Below are positions 10,799 through 20,963 of a DNA stretch of 64,000 nucleotides, one piece after another. Origin of the DNA: Neopestalotiopsis rosae (Eukaryota; Ascomycota; Sordariomycetes; Amphisphaeriales; Sporocadaceae); contig JALGAS010000001.1 in the NCBI GenBank assembly GCA_023078685.1, positions 1,178,001 through 1,242,000 on the forward strand, in the 5' to 3' direction. Numbering within the stretch: position 1 is the stretch's first letter; each line of letters begins with the position of its first letter. A program made the translations under genes and the position numbers. The notes beneath the pieces are model-generated. The model saw nothing but the letters and a program-made list of their open reading frames with translations, ran no database searches and was not told the DNA's origin.

Positions 10799-12389
10799 TC
10801 AAGATTGGCTTGCCGAGGTCTTCTGCTTTTTGCAAGGAGACGGTGTCGTGGGCGATGCAGTCGGAATATCCCCTTCTCTGCCTTGATTTGACTCATACCC
10901 TGTGTCCACGGGAAGCGATGCGGTGACTTCTCCTTCTCCTTCTGATCCTGCCATGGCCTGCAGGTTCTGAGGGAGACTGGTCGAGCCGGACAACTTGGAA
11001 ACCTCAAAGTCCCGATCGTCCGAAAGCTGATCGATGACGGCGCGGATCCGTCCCAAGTGTTTTGGCATCCAGACATCATACACATTCTTGGTAAATTGGT
11101 AGGCTTTCCACCTATCTCGACCGTCATGTGCCAAAAAGTCAAAATTGGCAATTTTGTGGCGATAGTATCTGACCTTTCCGTCCTCGTCAATCGTCCCGTA
11201 ATGGCCATAGATTAGCGCCATCTCACTGTCATGCGAGATGGAAAACGCAAGAATCTCGCGGTTAAGTTCATGGTCGCGCTTCACGAGGCGAAAGAGTGCG
11301 AGAATACCTCGCACGGCAAGCGTCATGCTATGCGCGTTTTGTCGGCCTGCAGTAATGAGCGCTCCCTTTTCACTTTTTACCTCGCAGGCCAGGAAAGGGA
11401 AGAACATTTCGTTTGTGGCCATGAAATAGGATCGGTCGGTACTTCCCCCGGGGATGCCGAGCACAAAAGGCGACAGTCTGGTAAGCTGGAGACTGGTGAA
11501 GGCAGCTTTGTTGAATCCAACGGAGTAGTCCGGCTGAGGGCGGGCTCCTGTGAGAGGAATCGAATTGTTCCAGCCTTCATAGAAGGTCTCCTCCAGGATA
11601 TCCAGGTGCTTGGCGCCTTCTATGGCAAAATCTTTCGCCGAGGGAACGATGAGGTGCCCAATTTTGCGGATGATATGCACCTCGTTGCGGCCTTGTAGCT
11701 TCTCAAGAGTCTTGGCAAATACGTGGTCGCCGAGAAGCGATTTCTCAGGATAGATCTGCTTCAGCTCAAGCAGACTTCTGCACAAGACTTTGCTTTCTTC
11801 TGCAACTCCTAGGTCAGACTCGCCCAAAAAACAATACTTTACATTAAGTCGCATCTCGTAGCGTGGGGATTTGTACGGCACGCTCTGTTCCTGCGATTTT
11901 GCTGAACTCCGCGTCACGAGCGTCCCAGTGTCTCGTCGTTTCCTACCGGAGAGACTTTCGCTGTATTCACTATCCGTGAGAGGTTCCATGTCGGATCCAA
12001 GGTATTTGTTGCCAGTCCAGCGTCCTTCCTTTATCCAGAGTGTGATTGGGTTGCTATTCTCGACTGTCTCAATTGCATCTTCAACCTCCATCGTACCGAT
12101 GCGCAGTCGCGTTGCTTGTACAGGATTGTGTGCTTTGTCAATGGTGCTTTGCTGACCTCGTACGTTTTGTACCACTGGCGTATCACATAATGATGCTGTG
12201 TCTGAGCCTCTACTTCTTGGGGCGCTTCGCTGTCCTGGTTGCTCTCCCGTCTCTTGTTCTAATTGTTGCCCTGGTCTTTGCTCTGTTCATTATTAGCTAC
12301 AAGTTAAGTTTCCTCTTGATATACGAACCTGGTTCTACTGGAGTATTTTGTGCCTGCTGCTGTGCTTTCTGGGCTCGAGTCTGGGCCAT
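10799..12389 (-). CDS. fungal-specific protein with PD-(D/E)XK-like pattern (DUF7924-type)
   Basis: I assemble exon 1 at 12389-12329 and exon 2 at 12270-10799, giving 510 residues. The 58-nt intron (12328-12271) has the donor GTTCGT and ends GACCAG. The N-terminus (MAQTRAQKAQQQAQNTP) and the next 50 residues are Q/S/R-rich and disordered. The body contains RPQPDYSVGF, then FFPFLACEVKSE, then GRQNAHSMTLAVRGILALFRLVKR and a stretch with FKNVYDxWMPxH character. I recall this arrangement from a family widespread in filamentous fungi and annotated as DUF7924. The order D268 ... E317-x-K319 followed by a conserved Q resembles the core of PD-(D/E)XK nucleases and their inactive relatives. That is inference from the motif, not a demonstrated activity. 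The C-terminus is acidic, then ends in a basic KKQK segment that could be a nuclear signal. Confidence 0.8.
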
Positions 12390-13291
12390 GGCGATAGGGC
12401 AGATAGATTAGGGTGAGGTGCCTGTTGCAGCTAGTTGGAATTGATCGAGTTTGACAACTGTTGGATCTCGATGAAATGAATTGAACGAGGGTCGTCATGC
12501 AAAGCGATGTACATGTCGCGAAATTAACAATCAGCAGTCACCGTTAGTCGTGTGAGTTTATTATCGATGACAGAAGATGGTTTGAATGAAGATGAACTAC
12601 TGGGAACAATGAAACGGGACCGATATTCAGTGACAAAGAACATCTACACATCTAGTAGGTATCGAGCTACACATATCATCCTGACAAACAAAGAACTATT
12701 GAGTAATTGGCTCGCCAGTAATACGTAGGTCAGTGCCTGGGTAGTGACCTCTACTAGTCACCAGTGTGCTTCCGCAATTTGGTGAGGAAGTTCATAGGAC
12801 ACCATGTGAATAAACTTGCCGTGTATGTAGACACTAGCATTAGCACATTACTTCACAAAAACAAAACCACAAAAACAAAAAGAAAAAAAAAAGTTGATGG
12901 AGGCGACCCTTTAACAAATGAGGGATTCTGCTTCTATTCTAATTTCATCTTTGGGATCTCTGAGAGGGCCCTCAAAGATACTATTCCCTGCCTACATCGG
13001 ACCGACACAACATTGACGCGATTGAGCTATGCAGATCCTGAGGAGAGAAACTTCATTTCTATATGTGACCGAGTCACTCTATTTTCTGTGAGTATAGTGA
13101 TTCATTCCCTCAACGAATGTGAGTCTTCAATTATTACCAAGGTCCGTAGTTAGAAATCCGTTGCGACGGGCAATGTTTTCCGGGTTGGTGGAGACCCTTG
13201 CTACTGCTAGGACAAATATAATCGGTCTTTCATAACTTCATCTGCAAAGCCAGATACATCAAAAATAAAACATCAAACAGAAAGACAAGTC
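12390..13291. other. intergenic, divergent promoters
   Basis: No gene is recognised. A 129-codon frame at 12764-13153 is low complexity around a Lys/Thr run and has no motif. Two A-rich patches (about 12850-12890 and 13260-13290) are the only visible structure. Confidence 0.55.
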
Positions 13292-13764
13292 ATGTCATCT
13301 CCAGTCTCCCTCACAGCCGTTCTCACCCTCAGCCCAGGGGCAGAGCAAAAGGTAAGAGGCTACCTTCATGGACGATATGCATATATGCTGATACAGGACT
13401 TCGAACAAACTAGTTGAGCGAGCTCTTTAGCAACTGTGCACAATACGCCAAGGAGAATGAACCATTTGTTTGGGTCTACGAAGTGAGCAAAGGTCGTACC
13501 GATCCAAAGGGTGAGGTCACAGAGTTGGTGATTCGCGAGGTGTAAGTTTGGCGTTGCTCCCTCCCTGCATCCACTGCTAAAAGGTGAGCGCTGACAATTG
13601 GAGCTAAAAATTGCAGTTACGAAAGTCAAGCCGCAATGGAGAAGCATGTTGCTTCAAAGCCTGTTCAGGAGCTCATCAAAGGCATTGAAGCGGGATTGGT
13701 CAAGGAATCAAAAGTAATCTTTACAGAAAACCATTCTGCAATTGGCTTTTCGTCAAGATTATGA
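13292..13764 (+). CDS. small ABM-type (antibiotic biosynthesis monooxygenase fold) protein
   Basis: Three exons, 13292-13351, 13414-13541 and 13617-13764, encode 111 residues. All junctions are GT-AG and in frame (donors GTAAGA and GTAAGT; acceptors TAG and CAG). The order is MSSPVSLTAVLTLSPGAEQK, then ELFSNCAQYAKENEPFVWVYEV, then VYESQAAMEKHVASKPVQELI. It matches the dimeric alpha-beta barrel family, in which a short strand, a helix, the EPxxxxYE strand and the exxAxxxHxxS helix recur. Family members act as cofactor-free monooxygenases on quinols or polyketides, or as stress proteins; the substrate cannot be told here. It has no signal peptide, so it is probably cytosolic. Neither single-frame reading shows the gene; it appears only after splicing. 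Confidence 0.85.
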
Positions 13765-14336
13765 AGGAAAGAGGGGTGAGGACCACGCTATAGTGCATGA
13801 GACATGATTCATATAATGGCCAATTGGACAGGTCGATGTCTATCACTTACTACCCACGTATCCTACAACAGACAAGTCGATTTCATCTAGAACCTCTCTC
13901 TTCATGGCCACGTGCATGACATATGCCCAAATCTAATGCTGTTGCTTAGTTCATATGGTGTTGTCGCTGGTCTCCGACATTGTTCGAGCGCGCACCTCCG
14001 GATCGTATTTCCAGAATTCTTATAGGGACTTTTCTATACTGTAGGACTTTGTATGTAGCGGCCGGGTCCGACTGGAGCTGAGATAGGCAGGCGGTTCAAG
14101 GTTTTGGGGCACCGAAGGATCCAGGCCAGGGCAAGTAAGGTTAAGCGCTTACCAGGGGACCAGTTCCTACCTTCTTATCTGACTCACGAGACCTTTGGGC
14201 CGACAACCAGCTCTCTCACTCTCCAACTCCTAAACAACTCTTCCATCCTGCAAGACCTGAATTGTGTGCAATTGGAAGAGACTCTGGACTCGCTGTAAGT
14301 AAAATCTTACCACCCCCCTCGTGTCATCGCAAAGAA
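13765..14336. other. intergenic, promoter of the MOSC-reductase gene
   Basis: No gene is seen. An open frame extends upstream of 14337 to 14262 but has no ATG there, so I treat it as leader. Confidence 0.55.
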
Positions 14337-16271
14337 ATGGGTTCATTAAACTTCGGACAGGTCGTGGAAACACGCGCGGAGTCTGACAATGTCGCGCCTC
14401 TTCCGCCCGCCGACGTGCTCTTGTGCGTCCGGACGGGCAAGATCAGACCGCTCGCCAACGTCAAGTACCTGAGCGGCATTGACAAGCAGCCGCAGCCGGG
14501 CAAGATCCGCGTGACCGCGACAGGCCTGCTCGGGGACCAGGTCGAATATGAGATGCACGGCGGCACCGAAAAGGCGCTCCACATGTACTGCGCCGCCCAC
14601 TACGAGACGTGGAACCGGGAGCTGCCCAACCGCGATCATCTCTTCAAGATTGGCGGTTTCGGCGAAAATTTGTCTGTGCAGCATATCAATGAGGGTAATG
14701 TCTGTGTGGGTGACATCTTCAAAGTTGGCCCTGAGGTCGTCGTTCAGGTGAGTGGCTGGTGTTTCGTTCCTACTTGCGGATCTTTTCATTGCCTATTATC
14801 TTATTCCTGACATTCCATTGGGCTCTTATCAAATCTACTCTTGGAGCGAAATCTTACATTTGTTTGTGGAATAGGTCAGCGATGTCAGACAGCCGTGCTT
14901 CAAATTGAACTACCGTTTTGAGCACAAGAAGACTTCACTCATTGCTCAGACTTCAGGCCGCACTGGATGGTACTACAGAGTCCTCAAGACGGGATACATA
15001 CAAGAGGGCGATGCTTTCGAGCTCGTCGAGCGCGTCAATCCCACTTGGTCCTTGTCACGGCTTCAGAAGTATAGTAAGTGACTTGAGTATAGCATGCTTA
15101 TTAGCAGGAATATGCAACCCAAAAGAGATATGCTGACTCTTTGGCTTTCCTAGTGTACCATGAGACCGACAATGTTGAGGTCATGAAAATCATCCTCCAG
15201 CTTCCCGGGCTAGGTGATGAAATGGTCGATGTCTTCACCAACCGCCTCAGCAGAGGCGCTGAAAATTTTGACGGTCGCCTCAAAGGGGATGACGTTCCCG
15301 CAGACTGGCGGACGTACCAGCTGAAGGAGAAGGTTGATTTGACACCACGCGTCAAGAAATTTGTCTTTGAAGTTGACGACGGATCTACTGCCGACGACGA
15401 CAACGAGAGTACCAAACTGGGCCGCTTTCCCCGTGTGCGCCTCCACTTCGGACCGGATCTGTCCTTCTCTCGAGCGTACTCTGTTGTCTCTGGCAACATG
15501 CAACGACTGGAGCTGGGTATTGCTAGAGATGACAATAGCCGCGGTGGATCTGTATTCCTACATGACAATATGCAAGTGGGTGATGCTTTGCGTATTGCCC
15601 CAGGTCGTGAGATTGCCTCGATCCCGACCAATTGTATCGACAACCTCAACAGCAAGAAGCACATCTACGTTGTTGGAGGTATTGGTGTCACGGCATTTCT
15701 ACGTGATCTCGCCAAACTCTCTCAGACCTCTGCGGCTATCGAGGTCCACTATGCAGTGCGAAGCCGCAAGGAGGCTGCTTATCTGGGCCTTCTGCCAGCG
15801 GACAGCACCACAATATATGCCAAGGACGAGGGCAATCGGATGGAGATCAAGAGCATCATTCCCGGACCCGAGAATGGACAGTTTGGGGCCATGATCTATT
15901 GTTGTGGCCCAACCTCTCTGCTCGACGAGTGCCAGAAATTGATCAAGAAGTTGCGCTATCCAAGATCCCATGTCCACCTTGAGACGTTTGGCGGAGCGGC
16001 CACGGGCACGGGAAACCCATTCGAGGTGGAGATCAAGTCAACTGGCAAAATCCTGCAGGTCCCCAAGGAAAAGTCGCTCCTACAGATTCTCAACGATGCT
16101 GGCTTTGATATTGGGTGGTCTTGTACGGTCGGCACTTGTGGAACTTGCATGGTGGACTACTGCAAGGGCGATGTCGAGCATCGCGGCACGGGTTTGGATG
16201 ACGAGGAGAAGCAGGAGAAGCTGTTGGCGTGTGTGAGCCGGGGCAAAGGAAGAGTAGTCATTGATTGCTAG
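14337..16271 (+). CDS. MOSC domain / flavin reductase / 2Fe-2S ferredoxin fusion
   Basis: Exons 14337-14747, 14875-15073 and 15154-16271 encode 575 residues. Residues 1 to about 205 form a YiiM-like MOSC domain (GLLGDQVEYEMHGGTEKALHMY, FGENLSV, SDVRQPCFKLNYRF, GRTGWYYRVLKTG). It is followed by a three-helical tail. About 235-460 is a ferredoxin-NADP reductase module: FSRAYSVVSG for flavin, then IYVVGGIGVTAFLRDLAKL and MIYCCGPTSLLDEC for the nucleotide. The C-terminus is a plant-type 2Fe-2S domain with ligands C527, C532, C535 and C563. The MOSC cysteine is the expected ligand or carrier of the molybdenum cofactor. Related bacterial YiiM and YcbX proteins reduce N-hydroxylated compounds such as 6-hydroxylaminopurine. 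Here the electron donor chain is on the same polypeptide, so I infer a self-sufficient molybdoenzyme. All junctions are canonical. Confidence 0.92.
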
Positions 16272-17709
16272 ATTTAGTGAAAGTAGCGGGTATACTAGTC
16301 TCGGTGCAATCAAATCCAGTCATGTTTTAGTTTCCTTGTTGGTTGTACAACTAGAGGAGAGTTGTCACGATGCGATGGTGGGAAGAGTTTCGGGATGATG
16401 CGTATTGTTGGTCATAGGTCAATACACGAACGGGGTAGTTTCACATTGATTCGCGGCTCGGCTGACTTGATTATGTCATGCAAAGACTGAGAAGATCGCC
16501 AAGACTTGAGACTCTGTAGTGGTAATTTTCATATCGTACAAGGACGTACTGGCCAAGAGCAACTGTAGCAGTTCGCAAAGTCCAAGTACCCGCACTGGTC
16601 CGTCTTCATGAAAACTGCCGATGGTATTGTTCTTGTTGCTTGTGAAGGCGAAACGGGCGATGCAGAAGCGGTGAAGGTTACGCAACTCTAAATACCTAGG
16701 CAGGTTACATTATCGGAATCCTCCAACATACGACGAGGACATGATCCAACTTATCCCTGTGCTACGTACTCACTTGTTCTCGTCCGTCACTGATTTACCA
16801 GATGGAAGTAATCAAATGCTGGTACTTTCTTAGCGCCACGAGCATTGCAACGACGTCACGGTGTCGACCACGAGTCAAGGGGTCCGTTGACGAGTGTATG
16901 GAAGGGTTGTCTTCATTGGCCGTATAGGGTGTCTTGGGTGTCTTTTGGGGGTTCACAGGCTGTCCTTCCCCCGCGTTTCTCACCATGCACAACGCCCAGG
17001 ACGTGACGCTGCTTCTGACCTGGCAGGGCGGCCGCAGCTGCTGAGCCAATGAAAACCGTCGCTGCCCCTCCACTGGAAAAGCCCCTCTAGCCCCTCCCCC
17101 GCGATGCGATCTGGACTTCAAAGGGGTCCTGGGTCCTTCGCTTGAGTCCTTCTGCACATTTACGTCGTTCCGCAGCTGCTAACTCCGGGGGTCTCATTGT
17201 CCAATCTCTGGCTAAGGGTAGTGACGATCTTATTTGTTGTTGCATTGGTGACTGAAAAGCGGCAGCATCTGTTGATCATACGATCTCCGTGGTCGTCAAC
17301 GGAAGCCGGGCGCAATACATTGTCTTTCATTTACTAGGTTGAGTGAGTGTCCTCCTTTTCTTTTTCTTTTCTCTCTGCTGCCTACGATATATATATTGTT
17401 TCCCGCTCTCGCCTGGTCTCGTGGACACCTCATTTGCTTTTCGATTTCCCTCAACGTTCTACTCTTCAGCTCGCATCGCTTGGCATTGCTTCCAGTCAAC
17501 AATTTTTGTGATACAGGCACGATCCCAATCTCGGACTTTCCATATTGTTTGCGTGTTAGAAATCTGTCGCAGACATCCTCCATAGCAACTTGGACAGATT
17601 ATCATTATACGTGAATCCATTTTACCAGGCCCAGGCCAGATCGTCTTGACTATTGCTACCGCCGTGGATACTGTGATCTCACCACTTCGGAAACTTACGT
17701 ATATTCATT
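16272..17709. other. intergenic, TBCC promoter
   Basis: I see no supported gene. A 120-codon minus-strand frame at 16795-17157 is Arg/Pro/Ser-rich without motifs. From about 17330 to 17500 the plus strand is CT-rich, as in fungal core promoters and leaders. Confidence 0.55.
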
Positions 17710-19039
17710 ATGGAGGTCACTCAGCTCATTATTCCCACCAGTCCAGGTTCTCGCGGGTTTTCAACTTCTTCCACTCTACACAGAATGAGTGATCCAAAGG
17801 AGCGGTTCTACCGCCACTTCCAGACAGAGATTACATGTGAGGCTTCTTCTCTCCGCATTGACCTCACTTACGTCAAGAACCATGCTAATATTATCATGGT
17901 CACAGCAATTCAAGACCAAATTGATGATCTCGTCGTGTTATCACCAGTCAATGGGGAGCGGCAAGATTGCATTGATACCATTCTTGCCGGAATATCGAGA
18001 CTCTCGAATGAAGTAGCTGACGCCCGCGATTTCGTACCAGCCTACGACCAGCGCGCGTACAGTCTGGCGCTGAAGGGCTTGACTGAGAAGTTGAACGAAG
18101 CTACGGGCAAGTTTTCTCGCAAGTCCCGATTTCAATTCAAGTCAAAGACTGGCGGACAAAAGCCGACGGACGATACAACGCAACAGGCCAAGCCACGACA
18201 AGACTCTAGACACCTTATCCATGCAGGAATCACTGGCCGAGATGGCACCGCTACGGACTCGAGCACATCTGCCATCAATGATGACGAAGAGTCCGACGCT
18301 GTAGGCAGCCTGCCCACCTTTAGCGGCAAGAATTACAATGAGGAGATGTCGAGACCTGTGCCAGGGAATAACATTCGCAAGCCGTCCTTCTCCAGTGCCA
18401 AGACAATCACCATTTACTCGCAAACAGGCCTGCACATTATGCTGCCTTCATCAGCCTCACGGGCCACGTCCTCGGGCTCACTCACGGATCTGAATCGTTG
18501 CATCGTCGACATGACTATTCCCACGGCTGCCAGTAGTGGTACTCCTTTTGCCGGGCTCGCCCTCAAGACCATCAAGCAGAGTCTACTCATTTGCGGTACA
18601 GTGGCCGGTCCTGTCCATGTTACCGGAATCAAGGACAGTGTCATTGTCGTGGCGGCCCGACAAGTGCGGATCCACGAGTGCAAGAACGTGAGCTTCTATC
18701 TGCGATGTGGTAGTCACCCAATCATTGAAGACTGCTCGGATGTTCGATTTGCGCCACTACCACAAGCTTATGTGAGTAATTGCTTGGTTACTTTTCCATC
18801 AAGCATGGTTCGAACACAGACTGACATTTTTACAGGCGGAGATCGGTGAAAGTACCGGGCAGGACCAGTGGGATCAGGTTGACGACTTCAAGTGGCTCAA
18901 GAACGAGCCATCGCCAAACTGGAGCATCATTCCCGAAGACAAGAGATTACCTGCGGATGTCTGGACAAAGGATGTTCTCAGTAATCCAAGTTTGAGCACC
19001 GACGGTATCCTTCGCAAGGTTGGTGTTTCGGGACTATGA
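17710..19039 (+). CDS. tubulin-folding cofactor C (TBCC)
   Basis: The last intron is 18772-18835 (GTGAGT...CAG), and the final exon is 18836-19039. Read without other introns the protein has 421 residues. A second intron is very likely at 17837-17905: GTGAGG donor, a GCTAAT branch point, CACAG acceptor, 69 nt, frame kept. Removing it joins HFQTEIT to SIQDQIDDLVVLSPVNGER, restoring the N-terminal helical domain and giving 398 residues. The cofactor C / CAP beta-helix domain is in the second half: LLICGTVAGPVHVTGIKDSVIVVAARQVRIHEC and YLRCGSHPIIEDC, followed by DDFKWLKNEPSPNW. This protein stimulates GTP hydrolysis by beta-tubulin in the last step of heterodimer assembly. A second in-frame ATG at 17785 (MSDPKERFYRHF) is closer to the family start and may be the real one. 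Confidence 0.92.
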
Positions 19040-19510
19040 GCCCTAACTTTAGCATACTTTGTACTATTCCTCGGCCAAAGGCTTGAGTTTCCCAAAATTC
19101 GCATCATGGTTCTAGGTTGGCACTGGCATGGCGTCTAGTTTGAAGCTGCATTACGCAGGTCCTAAAACGGGATCCGGTGTGGATCATAATTCAATATATT
19201 CTCAGCACAACTGAATGTCCCCACGACGTGACCGAGATCAAGTTACATTCTTGTACCAGTAGGTTATAAAACATGTTGGCTTTTCAAAGCAGTGCCCATA
19301 CGCCATACGCCTTGCTGAGTCGGAAAATTGGCGCCCATGCGCTGACTATCAACTCCTCTTTTGTACAATTGACTCTCTATGTCGCTTCCGAATTGTCAAC
19401 ATCTCCTTCTCTGATGGAAACGCCGTGAAGATTTATCCTCCAAGTCGCCTTTTCATCTATCTAGACGGGGGAGGGGTCATTCCACCGGGCCCGTGGCGGA
19501 CAGAGGCCCA
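19040..19510. other. intergenic between convergent TBCC and MED9 genes
   Basis: This stretch holds the 3' flanks of two convergent genes. No gene is seen. Confidence 0.6.
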
Positions 19511-20041
19511 CTACTCCTCCATCCGATCCGTGGTCGCGAATGCATTGCCCCTCTCGCGCAGGGCGGCGAGCTGCTCGCGCTGCCGCCTGATTCTGTCCTC
19601 CAGCTGGCGTATCTCGAGCTCCTGCTGCGCGACGCTCTTGTCCATGTCGGGCAGGGCCAGGACGACCGACTTTGCCTCTTGCAGCTTGAGGCGCAAGTGG
19701 TCGGTGCTGGCGGGGAAGTCGCGCAGGGTGATGTCGCCCAAGGCGCCGCTGTTGTTGCTGCTGCCTTGGGATTGTTGCGTTCCTGCTGCTGCCGCCGAAG
19801 ATGAGGTGGGCGGCGGCGCGAGCGGTTGTGATTGCGATTGCGACTGGCTGGCGGGTTGCTGCGACTGTGACTGTGACGGGGTGGGAGCTGTCGCGGGTGT
19901 CTGGGCCGTGGTCGAGGTGCCCGGCAGGGTGACGGGGGCGCGCAGGCGGCTGAGGAGGGAGGACAGCTCCGTCGTGATGTCGAGCTGGTCGGGCGACAGC
20001 CCAGCTGGGAGCGCGAGGTTGGGAGTTTGCTGGTCGGCCAT
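19511..20041 (-). CDS. MED9: Mediator of RNA polymerase II subunit 9
   Basis: An intron-free 176-residue protein. The N-terminus has PAGLSPDQLDITTELSSLLSRLR, then a Ser/Gln/Pro/Thr/Ala low-complexity linker (about 45-95). The C-terminal helical Med9 domain follows: DHLRLKLQEAKSVVLALPDMDKSVAQQELEIRQLEDRIRRQREQLAALRERG. The 'LPDMDxSVxxQExEIxxLExRIxxQ' heptad pattern is diagnostic. Med9 sits in the middle module of Mediator in the nucleus. The opposite strand has a long open frame (19425-20408) that is only a shadow of the GC-rich linker. The gene is divergent from the phosphoglycerate mutase gene. Confidence 0.88.
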   Translation of the reverse strand: MADQQTPNLALPAGLSPDQLDITTELSSLLSRLRAPVTLPGTSTTAQTPATAPTPSQSQSQQPASQSQSQSQPLAPPPTSSSAAAAGTQQSQGSSNNSGALGDITLRDFPASTDHLRLKLQEAKSVVLALPDMDKSVAQQELEIRQLEDRIRRQREQLAALRERGNAFATTDRMEE

Positions 20042-20963
20042 CCTTTGGACTTTTTCGTGGTCGTTGGCGCTTGGAGGTTATCTTGCGAGTGGGCGGGCGA
20101 TCAGCGGCCTGGGTATCTTTTTTTGGTGTAGCTGGCCACTAATAATCTCTGCTTTGCGCAACAGACCAGGAACTACAAATAAGATTGATGGTGCTGAAAA
20201 GGATGGTATCTTCTCAATCAATATCTCTGTGGCGGCATTATGTGAATTGAGAGTGGTGTGCGCCGGCGACAACGTCTTTCGTTGTTGTCGTGTCTTGACG
20301 AGCGGCAACTTGGTCAAACAATTGAAGTTCAGCCTTGCATATGCAGTCGCTAAGGTAGGGGAGCAAATCTACGATTCAGGCGGACCAGGGTCAGGTCGAG
20401 GTCCCTGAGGAGGGGTCTTCTTATTTCGGATACCGACCGGGAAAGCCCCGAGAGACTTAGCTACTTAGAGCAGTGAATTCAAACATGAAGAAACCCATGA
20501 GAAAGAGCTCATTCGAATACATGCGAGGTATCCAGGAAATTTGTTCTGGTCTTGTAATAATTTTATAAATATAATTGATAAAAACAACGTCGAAATGTGC
20601 TAATCCTTTTCCGTGTATGTTATCTTGGATGTAGGTCCAGTATATCAACATGTCTAGAAACCCGAAGACTAAACTCGATCAGACAAATAAGAATGCATGA
20701 GATTCTGGACCTGACGTCAAACCCAAATACCGCCGTAACCCCACCAACCCACCATTAGTCGTTCTTGGGAAGTTTTGCTACCATCCCATCTGCTCAACAA
20801 AGGCTCCTCCAGACCAGACTGCTGTCGACTGCCCTCCTCATAAAAAAATCACGCATTACTAGAGAGACAGAATACCAGTCTCCTCTCTTTGAACGAATCC
20901 CATCACACAATTTGTCATAGTCACCTTGAAAATCTCGCCCATATAATTACAAAAGTTGCGAAA
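20042..20963. promoter_or_regulatory. divergent promoter region, MED9 / phosphoglycerate mutase
   Basis: No gene is supported. A 79-codon minus frame at 20078-20317 directly upstream of MED9 has no motif. An AT-rich stretch lies near 20545-20590. Confidence 0.55.

Noticed and set aside
12764..13153. 129-codon plus-strand frame
   Set aside because: It has a low-complexity Lys/Thr run, no motif, and lies in a divergent promoter region.
19425..20408. 327-codon plus-strand frame
   Set aside because: It is a shadow of the GC-rich, low-complexity linker of MED9. The translation is Cys/Ser/Arg-rich with no recognisable domain.
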